Position numbers and translations under genes: made by a program. 64,000 nucleotides of DNA from Solirubrobacter deserti (GTDB lineage Bacteria; Actinomycetota; Thermoleophilia; Solirubrobacterales; Solirubrobacteraceae): NCBI RefSeq assembly GCF_027587175.1, contig NZ_JAPCID010000006.1:124001-188000 (forward strand), read 5' to 3'. The notes under the pieces are model-generated. The model ran no database searches and was not told the DNA's origin. It saw only the letters and a program-made list of their open reading frames with translations. This document shows, in pieces, positions 33,098 to 42,291 of this stretch; position 1 is the first letter of the stretch, and the number at the start of each line of letters is the position of its first letter.

Positions 33098-33864
33098 TCG
33101 GGCTCGCGGTCGTCCTCGGGCTGGCGATCGGAATGATCGTCGGCGCGGTCGGTGGGGGAGGCGCGATCCTCGCCCTGCCGGTGCTCGTCTACGTGCTCGG
33201 CGAGCCGGTCGGCCCCGCGTCCACCGCGAGCCTGGTGGTCGTCAGCCTCGCCGCCGCGATCGGCGCCGGCTCGCTCGCCCGCCACGGCCGCGTGTGCTGG
33301 CGGCTCGCGTTCACGTTCGCCGCGCCCGCCGCGCTCGGCTCGATCCTCGGCACCGCCGCCAGCCACGAGATCGGAGGGGACGCGCTGATCCTCGCCTTCG
33401 TGCCGGTGATGGCGCTCGCCGCCGTGCTCACGTGGAAGCGTGCGGGGGAGAGCGGCGACGAAGGCGAGTGCCCGGACCCGCCGCGCTCGCGCACGCTGCT
33501 CGCCGGCCTGCTGGTCGGCGTGCTCACGGGCTTCTTCGGCGTCGGCGGCGGCTTCGTGATCGTCCCCGTGTTGAGCGTGTGGCTCGGCACCCCGTTCCGG
33601 CGCGCGGTTGCGACCTCGCTCGTGATCATCGCGCTGACCGGCGTCGTCGCGCTGGCCAGCCACCTCGCGGCGGGCTCGCGTCCCGACCTCGCCGTGACGG
33701 GCACGCTGTCGGCCGCGACCGGCGCGGGCGCGCTGCTCGGCACGCTGTTCGCCGAGCGCGTCCCGCAGTCACTGTTGCGGCGCGGGTTCGCGGTGCTGGT
33801 GGGCGCGGTGGCGCTGGCGTTGCTGATCGACGTGCTCGCGCTCGGGGGTCCGCCCGGCCGTTGA
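33094..33864 (+). CDS. TauE/SafE-family membrane exporter
   Basis: 256 residues, about eight helices in two halves; each half carries the TauE/SafE glycine signature (GMIVGAVGGGGAILALPVLVY and GVLTGFFGVGGGFVIVPVLSVWLG). The family exports sulfonates, sulfite or other small anions. GTG 33094 overlaps the anmK stop (GTGA), making this the last gene of the recycling operon; export of D-lactate or another by-product is a tempting but unproven idea. Its end overlaps the convergent membrane-protein gene by 96 nt. Confidence 0.85.
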   Translation: MIGLAVVLGLAIGMIVGAVGGGGAILALPVLVYVLGEPVGPASTASLVVVSLAAAIGAGSLARHGRVCWRLAFTFAAPAALGSILGTAASHEIGGDALILAFVPVMALAAVLTWKRAGESGDEGECPDPPRSRTLLAGLLVGVLTGFFGVGGGFVIVPVLSVWLGTPFRRAVATSLVIIALTGVVALASHLAAGSRPDLAVTGTLSAATGAGALLGTLFAERVPQSLLRRGFAVLVGAVALALLIDVLALGGPPGR

Positions 33865-35547
33865 GACGCGGTGCACGCCCCACACGAGCGCGACCAGGAA
33901 CGCCAGCGCGATGGCCAGCACGACGCCGTAGCCCGTGCCCCACAGCCAGCCGGCGACGTCGGTCTTGCGCTCTCGCTGAAGCAGCTGCTGCTCGGGCCCG
34001 AAGTCACGTGTGATCTCCGGCCGCACCGGGATCTCGTGCACCGGGATCGCCGGATCGGCGGGCAGGTACACCGGCAGCGCGCTCAGCGTCCGGCCCGAGT
34101 GCAGGCGGATCATCGTCTTCCAGTCGCCGTCGAGTGGGATCGGCTGCGTCGTGCGGTACTCGCCCGGAGCGACCTGCTCCAGCCGGTCGACGACCAGCCC
34201 GCCGCCCTGCCAGGAGGTGCTCGTGAACCAGTTCGCGTCCTGCGGGTCGGCGCGCACGATCAGGTGATCGCCCTGCACCAGCACGGTCCCGCGCAGGCCT
34301 TGCGTCCCGTTCGACCACAGCCCGTAGGCGGTGAGGGCGAAGATCGCCGCGGCGCTCGCGAGGGCCGCCCCGCGCAGCGAAGACGTGCGGTCAAGCGCCA
34401 GGCGCGAGCCCACCCACGCGCCGACGCAGGACGCGGCCACGGCCATGATCAGGCCCGCGATCAGCCCTTCGGGAAACAGCGCGGCGGGCCACGGCAGCGG
34501 CATGAAGACGTGCGTCCAGGCCCATTCGGCGGCGAGCCCGACCGTGCCCAGCAGCGCGCCGGCGGCGAGTGCGAGCGGCAGCGGCTGCTTCACCCGCAGC
34601 GCGACCAGCTCGACGATCAGCGCCTCGACCAGGAACAGCGGGAAGTAGGGCGTCGGCTCGCCCAGCACCGGGCCGACGAGCAGGGCCATGATCCCGCGCA
34701 TCGCCAGAAAGAACACGGCGGCGCCGAGCGCCGCGCCGCGGCCGAGCCAGATCCGCGCCGCGAGCAGCGACACGCCCGCGGCGAGCATGATCAGCATCGG
34801 CTGGAAGACCATCCGGAACTGCGGGACACCGAAGTCGAACTCGGCCTGGAAGGTGGAGAGGCCGAGCAGGAACGCGCCCGGCAGCGAGATGCGGCGCAGG
34901 AAGCCGACCCACGTCGGCGCCGAGCGGGTCGCGCCACCCGCCTCGACGAACAGCACCGCGAGCCCGATCAGCGTCATCGCGGCGCCGCCGATCAGCATCA
35001 GGTGCGTCGGCCCCCACAGCGTCACGTCCTGCCCGAACAGCCGGTGCCAGACGTCGTCGAGCGGGAAGCCGATCAGCGCGAACGTGCCCGCGGACGCGAT
35101 CAGCACGCCGCCCAGGGGCGCGTACCAGCCCGGCGCGACCTTCACCGCCACGCGCGACGGCTTCTCCAGCGGCAGGCACATCGACAGAAAGCCCGACGCG
35201 AACACGCCGAACAGCCCCGCGAGGATGAAGTAGTGCGCGATGTTGGCCAGCGGACCCTCATCGCGGCCCTGCGCGATGTGCAGGGAGATGTCCCACAGCA
35301 TCCCGAACAGCGCCGTGATCAGCGACACGACGATCATCGCGGACGGGATCGCCAGCCACGCGGGGAGGCCGGAGACGCGTTCGGAGTAGCGCGCCCAGCG
35401 TCCGAGCAGCGCGACCTTTCCGCTCCGATGGCCCATCCCCAGCCACAGCAGCACGACGGTGACGATCCCGGCGGCGCCCGTCGCGATCGCGACCTGGTCC
35501 AGCGCGGCGCCGCCCGCGGGCTTGGCCTGGGCGATGAGCTCGAACAT
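33769..35547 (-). CDS. Large polytopic membrane protein with C-terminal extracytoplasmic domain
   Basis: About 592 residues from ATG 35547. Roughly twelve hydrophobic helices (~15-420) are followed by a soluble segment (~430-530: GTVLVQGDHLIVRADPQDANWFTS, DGDWKTMIRLHSGRTLSALPVYLPADPAIP) and a final helix (~550-575). I do not recognise the family with confidence; homologues seem confined to Actinobacteria. The last ~30 residues are His/Arg/Gln-rich and run antisense to the TauE gene, so the true C-terminus is well supported only as far as the last helix. Divergent from a MerR regulator with a shared operator, so a likely MerR target. Confidence 0.7.
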   Translation of the reverse strand: MFELIAQAKPAGGAALDQVAIATGAAGIVTVVLLWLGMGHRSGKVALLGRWARYSERVSGLPAWLAIPSAMIVVSLITALFGMLWDISLHIAQGRDEGPLANIAHYFILAGLFGVFASGFLSMCLPLEKPSRVAVKVAPGWYAPLGGVLIASAGTFALIGFPLDDVWHRLFGQDVTLWGPTHLMLIGGAAMTLIGLAVLFVEAGGATRSAPTWVGFLRRISLPGAFLLGLSTFQAEFDFGVPQFRMVFQPMLIMLAAGVSLLAARIWLGRGAALGAAVFFLAMRGIMALLVGPVLGEPTPYFPLFLVEALIVELVALRVKQPLPLALAAGALLGTVGLAAEWAWTHVFMPLPWPAALFPEGLIAGLIMAVAASCVGAWVGSRLALDRTSSLRGAALASAAAIFALTAYGLWSNGTQGLRGTVLVQGDHLIVRADPQDANWFTSTSWQGGGLVVDRLEQVAPGEYRTTQPIPLDGDWKTMIRLHSGRTLSALPVYLPADPAIPVHEIPVRPEITRDFGPEQQLLQRERKTDVAGWLWGTGYGVVLAIALAFLVALVWGVHRVSTAGRTPEREHVDQQRQRHRAHQHREPAPQQ

Positions 35548-35567
35548 GCCGGCGAATGTATCGTCGT

Positions 35568-35599
35568 TTGACGTCACGTTCTGTGACGTCCGATACCCT
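35568..35599 (+). promoter_or_regulatory. MerR-type promoter with dyad operator
   Basis: TTGACG (35568-35573) and TACCCT (35594-35599) are separated by 20 bp, the long spacer typical of MerR-controlled promoters. A perfect inverted repeat GACGTCAC-N5-GTGACGTC (35570-35590) fills the interval. The GTG start of the MerR gene follows 7 nt after TACCCT. The divergent membrane-protein gene starts 20 bp on the other side. Strong positional case for autoregulation and control of both genes. Confidence 0.6.
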
Positions 35600-35606
35600 C
35601 GAACGT

Positions 35607-36311
35607 GTGATGACGATCGACGAGTTGGCCCGCGAGACCGGTCTGACGGTCCGCAACGTCCGTTCGCATCACGCGCGCGGGCTGCTTCCGCCGCCCGAGG
35701 TGCGCGGGCGCACGGGTTACTACGGGCCCGAGCACGTCGAGCGGCTGCGGCTCATCCAGGAGCTGCAGGCCGAGGGGATGAAGCTGAGCGGGATCAAGCG
35801 CCTGCTCGGCGACCCGGGGGAGCGGCTGCTCGCGCTCAAACGCGCGTCGCTCGAGACGCCCGAGGAGTCCGAGGTGGTCACGGCGGCCGACCTCGGGCAG
35901 CGACTTCGCCTCACCGAGAAGGACGACCCGCGCCAGCTGATCGAGAAGGCGACCAAGCTCGGTCTCCTGCATCCGCTCGGCGAAGGCCACTACGAGGTGC
36001 CGTCGCCGGCGCTGCTCGCCGCGGCCGAGCAGGTGGTCACGCGCGGCGTGAGCCTCGGTCACGCGTTGGACATGCTCGAGAGCGTCGTTCGTCACTCGCG
36101 CGCGGTGTCCAAGGAGTTCGTGAAGCTGTTCACCGACGACGTGATCAAGCCGTACGCCGAGGAGGAACGCTGGGACGAGCTGGCGGAGTCGATCCAGGCC
36201 TCGCGCCCGCTCGCCGCCCAGGCGCTGCTCGCGGTCTTCCGCCGGACCATGGACGAGGAGGTCGAGGCCGCGTTCTCAGACCTCGCTCATCGGATGGCCT
36301 CGAAGCGCTGA
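35607..36311 (+). CDS. MerR family transcriptional regulator
   Basis: About 234 residues from GTG 35607 (ATG 35610 also possible). N-terminal MerR winged helix: MTIDELARETGLTVRNVRSHHARGLLPPPEVRGRTGYYGPEHVERLRLIQ. A conserved helical ligand/dimer region with no metal-binding Cys pattern follows, so this is not a metal sensor of the classical kind. It belongs to the larger MerR proteins with a ~150-residue C-terminal domain. Likely controls the divergent membrane-protein gene and perhaps the downstream exporter. Confidence 0.88.
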   Translation: MMTIDELARETGLTVRNVRSHHARGLLPPPEVRGRTGYYGPEHVERLRLIQELQAEGMKLSGIKRLLGDPGERLLALKRASLETPEESEVVTAADLGQRLRLTEKDDPRQLIEKATKLGLLHPLGEGHYEVPSPALLAAAEQVVTRGVSLGHALDMLESVVRHSRAVSKEFVKLFTDDVIKPYAEEERWDELAESIQASRPLAAQALLAVFRRTMDEEVEAAFSDLAHRMASKR

Positions 36312-36335
36312 CGCGGCGTAAGTAAGCTGCCCGGC

Positions 36336-37727
36336 GTGAACGCCGCACCGTCGCAGCGGCCGACCCCGGTTCTCCTCACGCTCACCGGCGCCGGTATCGC
36401 CTTCGCCCTCTCGCAGACCCTGGTCGTCCCGGCGCTGCCGGCGCTGGCCCAGGAGTTCGAGGCCTCGCCCTCCGCCGTCAGCTGGGTGCTGACCGGCTTT
36501 CTCGTCAGCGCGTCGATCGCGACGCCGATCGCCGGCAAGCTCGGCGACCTCTACGGCAAGGGTCGTGTGCTGACCGCGATCATGGTCATCTTCGCGATCG
36601 GCGCGGTGATCAACGCGCTCGCGCCGTCGGTCGAGGTGCTGATCGCGGGGCGCGTGCTCCAGGGGGTCGCGGGCGGCGTGTTCCCGCTCGCGTTCGGGAT
36701 CATCCGCGACACGTTCCCGCGCGATCAGGTCGCCACCGGCATCGCGATCATCAGCGCGGTGTTCGGGATCGGCGGCGGCATCGGGTTGCCGCTGTCCGGT
36801 CTGATCGTCGACCACCTGAACCTGGACTGGCTGTTCTGGATCAGCTTGATCGCGCTGCCGGTGGCGTACCTGGTGCACCGCTTCGTGCCGCCCTCGCCGC
36901 CCGTGGAGAACGCGAAGGTGGACTGGCTCGGGGCGGTGGTGTTGAGCTTGGGGCTGGCCGCGATCCTGCTGGGCGTCTCGCAGGCGGGCGAGTGGGGGTG
37001 GGGCTCGGCGGAGAACGTCGGCTCGATTCTCGGCGGCCTCGCACTGATCGGCGTGTTCGTGTGGATCGAGACGCGCGTGCGCCAGCCGCTGATCGACATG
37101 GCGGTGCTGCGCAAGCCCGCGGTCGCGTTCACGAACCTGACCGGCTTCCTGGTCGGCGTCGCGATGTTCTCGAGCTTCCTCACGTTCCCGCAGTTCGCGC
37201 AGGCGCCGGAGAGCACGGGCTACGGGTTCGGCTTCAGCGTGACCGCGGCCGGCTTCCTGATGCTGCCGACCGCGCTCGCGCAGCTCGCCGCCGGACCGCC
37301 CGCGGCGAAGCTCGGCGAGAGGATCGGCTTCCGCTCGGTGCTCACACTCGGTGCGATCCTCATCACGCTCTCGTTCCTGATCAACACGTTCGCGCACGAG
37401 CACCCGTGGGAGCTCGTGATCGGCGGCATGCTGATGGGCGTAGGCATCACGTTCGGCTTCGCCGCGATGGCGAACCTGATCGTGGACGCGGTCCCGCAGT
37501 CCGAGGTCGGCATCGCGACCGGCATCAACACCGTCATGCGGACGGTCGGCGGCTCCTTCGGCGCCGCGATCGTGACCGCGATCCTCACCTCCGGCACGAC
37601 CCCGCTGCCGAGCGAGGACCTGTACACGACCGCGTTCGCGTTCTCGGCCGTGGCGGGCTTCATCGCGGTGCTCGCTTCGCTGCTGATCCCGCGGGGGCCG
37701 CGCATGCAGCCCGCTCCCGCCACCTGA
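36336..37727 (+). CDS. MFS transporter, DHA2 (14-helix) drug-exporter type
   Basis: 463 residues, 13-14 hydrophobic helices. Motif C-like region [21 protein letters not shown] and motif [16 protein letters not shown] are those of proton-coupled multidrug exporters (EmrB/QacA group). GTG start lies 7 nt after TAAGCT. The stop overlaps the ATG of the LLM oxidoreductase by one base. Follows merR by 24 nt, so regulation by that protein is possible. Substrate unknown. Confidence 0.9.
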   Translation: MNAAPSQRPTPVLLTLTGAGIAFALSQTLVVPALPALAQEFEASPSAVSWVLTGFLVSASIATPIAGKLGDLYGKGRVLTAIMVIFAIGAVINALAPSVEVLIAGRVLQGVAGGVFPLAFGIIRDTFPRDQVATGIAIISAVFGIGGGIGLPLSGLIVDHLNLDWLFWISLIALPVAYLVHRFVPPSPPVENAKVDWLGAVVLSLGLAAILLGVSQAGEWGWGSAENVGSILGGLALIGVFVWIETRVRQPLIDMAVLRKPAVAFTNLTGFLVGVAMFSSFLTFPQFAQAPESTGYGFGFSVTAAGFLMLPTALAQLAAGPPAAKLGERIGFRSVLTLGAILITLSFLINTFAHEHPWELVIGGMLMGVGITFGFAAMANLIVDAVPQSEVGIATGINTVMRTVGGSFGAAIVTAILTSGTTPLPSEDLYTTAFAFSAVAGFIAVLASLLIPRGPRMQPAPAT

Positions 37728-38737
37728 TGGAGCTCGGCATCTACACGTTCGGTGAGCGCACGGACCCGGCGGTCACCGTCCAGCAGCGGATGGCGAACCT
37801 GCTCGAGGAGATCGCGCTGGCCGACGAGGTCGGGCTGGACGTGTTCGGCGTGGGGGAGCACCACCGACCCGACTTCACGGTGTCTTCTCCCGCCGTGGTG
37901 CTCGCGGCCGCGGCGGCGCGCACGCAGCGCATCCGGCTCACCTCGGCCGTGTCCGTGCTGTCCTCGGATGACCCGGTGCGGGTGTTCCAGGACTTCGCGA
38001 CGCTCGACCTGCTGTCCGGCGGACGCGCCGAAATCATGGCCGGGCGCGGCTCGTTCATCGAGTCCTTCCCGCTGTTCGGCTACTCGCTCGACGACTACGA
38101 CGAGCTGTTCGCCGAGCACCTCGCGCTGTTGCTGGAGCTGCGCTCGAACGAGGTCGTGCACTGGCAGGGCGAGCACCGTCCGTCGATCGACGGCCGCGGC
38201 GTCTATCCGCGCCCCGTCCAGGACCCGCTGCCCGTCTGGGTCGCGGTCGGCGGCACACCGCAGTCGGTCGCGCGGGCCGGCGCCCTGGGTCTTCCGATGG
38301 CGCTGGCGATCATCGGCGGCCAGCCCGCCCGCTTCGGCCCGTTCGCCGAGCTGCACCGCCAGGTCGCGGAGGAGTACTGCCACGAGCGGCCTTTGTTGAG
38401 CATCAACTCGCACGGCTTCATCGCCGACGACACGCAGACCGCGCTCGATGTGGCATTCCCGGCGCACAAGACCGTCATGGACCAGATCGGCCGCGAGCGC
38501 GGCTGGCCGCCCATGACCCGCGCCCAGTTCGAGGCGGGCGCCACCCTCGAGGGCCACAACGTCGTCGGCTCACCCGAGGCCGTGATCGAGAAGATCCTCT
38601 ACCAGCACAAGCTCTTCCAGCACGACCGCTTCCTGCTCCAGCTGTCGGTCGGCTCGATCCCGCACGACGCCATGCTGCGCGCGATCGAGCTCTACGGCAC
38701 GGTCGTCGCCCCCGCGGTGCGCGAAGCCTTGACGTAG
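37727..38737 (+). CDS. LLM-class flavin-dependent oxidoreductase
   Basis: 336 residues of the bacterial luciferase-like family: [12 protein letters not shown], then [13 protein letters not shown] (the conserved EHH), [40 protein letters not shown], and the C-terminal [19 protein letters not shown]. It probably uses FMNH2 or F420. The ATG overlaps the TGA of the MFS exporter gene (TGATG), so the oxidoreductase and exporter are a functional pair, plausibly modification plus efflux of one compound. Confidence 0.88.
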   Translation: MELGIYTFGERTDPAVTVQQRMANLLEEIALADEVGLDVFGVGEHHRPDFTVSSPAVVLAAAAARTQRIRLTSAVSVLSSDDPVRVFQDFATLDLLSGGRAEIMAGRGSFIESFPLFGYSLDDYDELFAEHLALLLELRSNEVVHWQGEHRPSIDGRGVYPRPVQDPLPVWVAVGGTPQSVARAGALGLPMALAIIGGQPARFGPFAELHRQVAEEYCHERPLLSINSHGFIADDTQTALDVAFPAHKTVMDQIGRERGWPPMTRAQFEAGATLEGHNVVGSPEAVIEKILYQHKLFQHDRFLLQLSVGSIPHDAMLRAIELYGTVVAPAVREALT

Positions 38738-38750
38738 TTGGCACACAGTT

Positions 38751-38777
38751 GTTGCGGAGCGTGCGTAGATCCGCAAC
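38751..38777 (+). terminator. Hairpin after the LLM oxidoreductase gene
   Basis: GTTGCGGA, an 11-base loop, then TCCGCAAC: an 8-bp perfect stem 14 nt after the stop codon. No T-tract, so a factor-dependent or weak intrinsic terminator at best. Confidence 0.4.
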
Positions 38778-38804
38778 GCGGTGTCGCGCGATGCTCCGCG
38801 CTAT

Positions 38805-38861
38805 GCCACGCGAGCGTTCACGAACCCGGCGAAACCTCGAGTTGGTGAACGCTCGCGTGGC
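38805..38861. repeat. 17-bp perfect inverted repeat at the edge of a gene relic
   Basis: GCCACGCGAGCGTTCAC (38805-38821) and its exact reverse complement (38845-38861) flank 23 bases; three further pairs form inside after one mismatch. It marks the 5' break point of the AbiEi-like relic that begins directly after it. Could be a small insertion footprint or a stem-loop RNA. Confidence 0.5.
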
Positions 38862-39210
38862 GAACGTCGCGGCCGGCTCTGGGGGCTGCTCGAACCCACC
38901 GGCCGTCACCCTGACGTGGTCGCGCCGACGGTCAAGCGTCACGAGGGCATCAACACGCACCGGGCCGCCGAGTTCGCGACCACCACCCGCAGGGGCATCC
39001 CGGTCACCACGCCCGCGCAGACGATCGTCCACCTGTCCGCCGTAGCGAGCTTCGAGACGCTGCGCCGGGCGGTCAATCAGGCCCCTCACGCTCCGCCTCC
39101 TCACGGTGCGCGATCTCGTCACGCACGGGCATCGCGGCGCGAAGAAGCTGCGAGCCGTGCTCGCGACCGCGGCGCCGACCCGTTCGGAGAACGCGGCCGG
39201 GCCGGATGAT
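38862..39210 (+). pseudogene. Relic of an AbiEi/DUF559-type protein
   Basis: One frame reads RLWGLLEPTGRHPDVVAP, then TTRRGIPVTTPAQTIVHLSAVASFETLRRAVNQA, the conserved middle of actinobacterial AbiEi-type antitoxin / DUF559 proteins (ALWGL ... RRGIPVTTPARTLVDLA ... LRRAVREA). The match then jumps frame near 39085 to LTVRDLVTHGHRGAKKLRAVLATAAPTRSE, the next conserved block. The N-terminal winged-helix part and the C-terminal nuclease-like domain are missing. So this is a truncated, frameshifted remnant, not an active gene. No AbiEii toxin lies nearby. Confidence 0.6.
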
Positions 39211-39218
39211 CGCGCGCG

Positions 39219-39647
39219 TCAGCGCGGGCCGTGCTGCGTGACGGCGAAGCCGCCGCCCGCCGGGGCGGGCGCACCCATCGTCTCGATCCGGCCGTAGAAG
39301 GCGCGGGCGACGCGGGTCGCGTGATGCTTGGCGTAGCCGGCACGCGGGCCCTCGAACAGCTCGTCGACGGTGGTCGTCCACAGGACGAGCCAGCGCTCGA
39401 AGTGGCCGGCGCGTAGCGGGCTCTTCATGTGCAACTGGGCGTGCGGGGCGAACGCGCCGCCGCGGTAGCTCTGGGCGCCGAGCAGGATCGTCTCCCAGAA
39501 GGAGGTGATCTCCGGCACGTGCGCCTCGAGGTCGAGCTCTGCGACGTCGGTGAAGAGGTAGCCGATCATCGGGTCCGACATGGCGCGGCCGTAGAAGGCG
39601 CGCACCAGCCGCTCGACGTCTGCGCGTGTCTCGATGTCGGGCTTCAA
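39219..39647 (-). CDS. Group III truncated haemoglobin
   Basis: About 142 residues. The globin core is DVERLVRAFYGRAMSDPMIGYLF (A-B helices), ITSFWETILLGAQSYRGG, and the proximal His82 in LRAGHFERWLVLW; the C-terminal HHATRVARAFYGRIETM completes it. Group III proteins bind heme and O2/NO; roles include NO detoxification or redox sensing. The best start is TTG 39647, one base after the stop of the SnoaL-like gene, implying translational coupling. The frame extends upstream only as an antisense-like shadow of that gene. Confidence 0.88.
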   Translation of the reverse strand: MKPDIETRADVERLVRAFYGRAMSDPMIGYLFTDVAELDLEAHVPEITSFWETILLGAQSYRGGAFAPHAQLHMKSPLRAGHFERWLVLWTTTVDELFEGPRAGYAKHHATRVARAFYGRIETMGAPAPAGGGFAVTQHGPR

Positions 39648-39648
39648 A

Positions 39649-40056
39649 TCACAAGTCGCCGAGATCGGCGGCCTTGACCGACGTGGCGAGACCGTCGGCG
39701 ACCTTCCACGTCCACACGGCCGCGCGCTGCACGTCCAGGCCCTGGCGGCGGCCGGTGATGTGTCCCATGACGATGACGGAGCCGGGCACGGCGCGATAGT
39801 CCTCCACGTGCAGGACGAGCTCCTCCCACAGGCGGTCGACGTCGGCGAGGTACTCGCGCAGGCCGTCGTGGCCGCGGTAGGGCTCGGTGCGGCCGGCCAG
39901 GCGCGCGGTGCCCTCCAGGAACAGCTCGGCGTTCTCGCTGAAGCCGGCCAGCATGGCGTCCAGATCGCGGCGCTCGAAGGCGTCGTAGAGCGCGCGGACA
40001 ACCTCGATCTCGTCCACGAGGCCGGCCGGGTTGCCGTAGTAGTCGGGGCGCGCCAC
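39649..40056 (-). CDS. SnoaL/NTF2-like family protein
   Basis: 135 residues with the NTF2-like cone fold: EVVRALYDAFERRDLDAMLAGFSENAELFLEG at the N-terminus, YRGHDGLREYLADVDRLWEEL in the middle, and strands ending AAVWTWKVADGLATSVKAADL. GTG start lies 7 nt after TAAGCT (minus strand, 40064-40069), so leaderless expression is likely. Cotranscribed with the truncated haemoglobin. Ligand unknown. Confidence 0.82.
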   Translation of the reverse strand: MARPDYYGNPAGLVDEIEVVRALYDAFERRDLDAMLAGFSENAELFLEGTARLAGRTEPYRGHDGLREYLADVDRLWEELVLHVEDYRAVPGSVIVMGHITGRRQGLDVQRAAVWTWKVADGLATSVKAADLGDL

Positions 40057-40129
40057 CGCCTAGAGCTTAGGCAGTGCCCACGGTGTGAGCAGTTCGGTCA
40101 GCACCCGAGTTGGCTAGGGTGCGGCCATC

Positions 40130-41551
40130 ATGAGCCAGATCGGAGTCACGGGGCTCGCCGTCATGGGGGCGAACCTCGCGCGCAACATCGCACGCCGTGG
40201 CGTGCCCATTGCTGTACACAACCGCACCGCGGCGAAGATGAATGACTTCGTATCCGAGTTCGGTTCTGAGGGCGACTTCACCGGGGCCGAGAGCCTCGAG
40301 GACTTCGTGCAGGCGCTCGACCGCCCGCGTCGGATCATCGTCATGGTCAAGGCGGGCGCGCCCGTCGACGGCGTGATCGAGGACCTCGTCCCGCTGCTCG
40401 ACAAGGACGACATCATCATCGACGCGGGCAACTCGCACTACGTCGACACGCGCCGGCGCGAGCAGTACCTGACCGAGAAGGGCCTGCGCTTCATCGGCAC
40501 CGGCGTGTCCGGCGGCGAGGAGGGCGCGCTCAACGGCCCGTCGATCATGCCGGGCGGGCCGCGCGCCGCGTACGGCGAGGTGGAGGAGATCTTCACCACG
40601 ATCGCCGCGCAGGTCGACGGCGAGCCCTGCTGCGCCTACATCGGCGCCGACGGCGCGGGCCACTACGTGAAGATGGTCCACAACGGCATCGAGTACGCCG
40701 ACATGCAGCTGATCGCGGAGGCCTACGACCTCCTGCGCTTCGGCGTCGGCCTCGACGTCCCGACGATCAAGGGCATCTTCGACGAGTGGAACTCGGGCGA
40801 CCTCGAGTCCTTCCTGATCGAGATCACCGCAACCGTGCTGGGCAAGACCGACGAGGCGACGGGCAAGCCGCTCGTGGACGTGATCGTCGACCAGGCCGAG
40901 CAGAAGGGCACCGGCCGCTGGACCGCGCAGGACGCGCTCGAGCTCGGCGTGCCGCTCACGGGCATCACCGAAGCCGTGTTCGCGCGCTCGCTCTCCGCCC
41001 TGCGCGACCAGCGGCGTGAGGCCAGCGGCTTCCTCGCCGGCCCGAAGCCGGGCGGGCTGAACGAGTCGCTCGTCGACGACATCCGCAAGGCGCTCTACGC
41101 CTCGAAGGTCGTCGCCTACGCCCAGGGCTTCGAGCAGATGGCCGCGGCCGCCCGCACCTACGACTGGGACCTGCAGATGGGCGAGCTGGCGAAGATCTGG
41201 CGCGGCGGCTGCATCATCCGCGCCCGCTTCCTGAACCGCATCACCGAGTCCTATGCCGAGAAGCCCGACCTCGTGAACCTGCTGATGGCGCCGTACTTCC
41301 GCGACGCCGTCGCCGACGCCCAGGACGCCTGGCGCAAGGTGATCATCAGCGCGGTCGAGCAGGGCGTCGCCGTCCCGGCCTTCTCGAGCTCGCTCGCCTA
41401 CTACGACGGCTACCGCCGCGAGCGCGGCCCCGCGAACCTGATCCAGGGCCAGCGCGACTTCTTCGGCGCCCACACCTACCGCCGCGTGGACAAGGAAGGC
41501 TCCTTCCACACCCGCTGGTCGCAGGACGGCACCGAGGTCCAGAGCGACTAG
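40130..41551 (+). CDS. gnd: 6-phosphogluconate dehydrogenase (decarboxylating)
   Basis: 473 residues, the normal length of the long form. The Rossmann start IGVTGLAVMGANLARNIARRG, VHNRTAAKM (NADP site), GTGVSGGEEGALNGPSIMPGG, the catalytic Lys in HYVKMVHNGIEYADMQLIAE and the C-terminal RRVDKEGSFHTRW are all present. It oxidises 6-phosphogluconate to ribulose-5-phosphate in the oxidative pentose phosphate pathway. TAGGGT lies 7 nt upstream of the start (leaderless). yaaA starts directly after its stop. Confidence 0.96.
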   Translation: MSQIGVTGLAVMGANLARNIARRGVPIAVHNRTAAKMNDFVSEFGSEGDFTGAESLEDFVQALDRPRRIIVMVKAGAPVDGVIEDLVPLLDKDDIIIDAGNSHYVDTRRREQYLTEKGLRFIGTGVSGGEEGALNGPSIMPGGPRAAYGEVEEIFTTIAAQVDGEPCCAYIGADGAGHYVKMVHNGIEYADMQLIAEAYDLLRFGVGLDVPTIKGIFDEWNSGDLESFLIEITATVLGKTDEATGKPLVDVIVDQAEQKGTGRWTAQDALELGVPLTGITEAVFARSLSALRDQRREASGFLAGPKPGGLNESLVDDIRKALYASKVVAYAQGFEQMAAAARTYDWDLQMGELAKIWRGGCIIRARFLNRITESYAEKPDLVNLLMAPYFRDAVADAQDAWRKVIISAVEQGVAVPAFSSSLAYYDGYRRERGPANLIQGQRDFFGAHTYRRVDKEGSFHTRWSQDGTEVQSD

Positions 41552-42259
41552 ATGTTGATCCTGCTCCCGCCGTCGGAGGGCAAGACCGCGCCCTCCGGCG
41601 GGGAGCCGGTCGACGTCGCCGCGCTGCCGTTCCCGGGCCTGAACAAGACGCGGGAGCGGCTGCTGGACGTGCTGTCCCGGCTGACGTTCCCGCGCGCGCT
41701 GACCTACCTCGACATCGGACCGGGGCTGGAGGAGGAGGCGCGCCGCAACCTGACGCTGCGCGACGAGCCCGCCGCGCCCGCCCACGAGGTCTACACCGGC
41801 GTGCTCTACGAGCACCTCGGCCTCGGCTCGTTCGCGGACACCGAGAACGTGTTGATCGCGAGCGCGCTGTGGGGCTTCGTCCGGCCCGGCGACCGCATCC
41901 CGGCCTACCGGCTCTCGATGGGCGCGACGCTCCCGCACATCGCCTCGCTGCCGGCGCTGTGGCGCGACCCGCTGCGCAAGGCGCTGCCGGACGAGGGGCT
42001 GATCGTCGACCTGCGCTCCGGCGCCTACATCGCCGCCTGGAAGCCGAAGCAGGCCACGGTCGTCGGCGTCCGCGCCTTCGTCGACGGCAAGACCGTCAGC
42101 CACATGGTCAAGGCCACCCGCGGTGACGTCGCCCGCATCCTGCTGCAGGCCGATCCGGCCGAGACGCCCGAGGACGTCGCCGGCGCCGTCCGCGCCGCGG
42201 GCCACACCGTCGAGCTCAGCGGCTCCGGCCGCAGCTGGACCGTCGACGTCATCACCTGA
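41552..42259 (+). CDS. yaaA: Peroxide stress protein YaaA (DUF328/UPF0246)
   Basis: 235 residues. Family hallmarks are MLILLPPSEGKTAPSGG at the start, PHEVYTGVLYEHL-like AHEVYTGVLYEHLGL, and VDLRSGAYIAAWKPK plus the Lys-rich HMVKATRGDVAR. In E. coli YaaA is a DNA-binding protein of the OxyR regulon that limits iron and protects from peroxide. It follows gnd with no spacer, linking NADPH supply with oxidative-stress protection. Confidence 0.9.
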   Translation: MLILLPPSEGKTAPSGGEPVDVAALPFPGLNKTRERLLDVLSRLTFPRALTYLDIGPGLEEEARRNLTLRDEPAAPAHEVYTGVLYEHLGLGSFADTENVLIASALWGFVRPGDRIPAYRLSMGATLPHIASLPALWRDPLRKALPDEGLIVDLRSGAYIAAWKPKQATVVGVRAFVDGKTVSHMVKATRGDVARILLQADPAETPEDVAGAVRAAGHTVELSGSGRSWTVDVIT

Positions 42260-42291
42260 ACTTTCCGGCGCCCCGCGGACAAACAGGGGCG

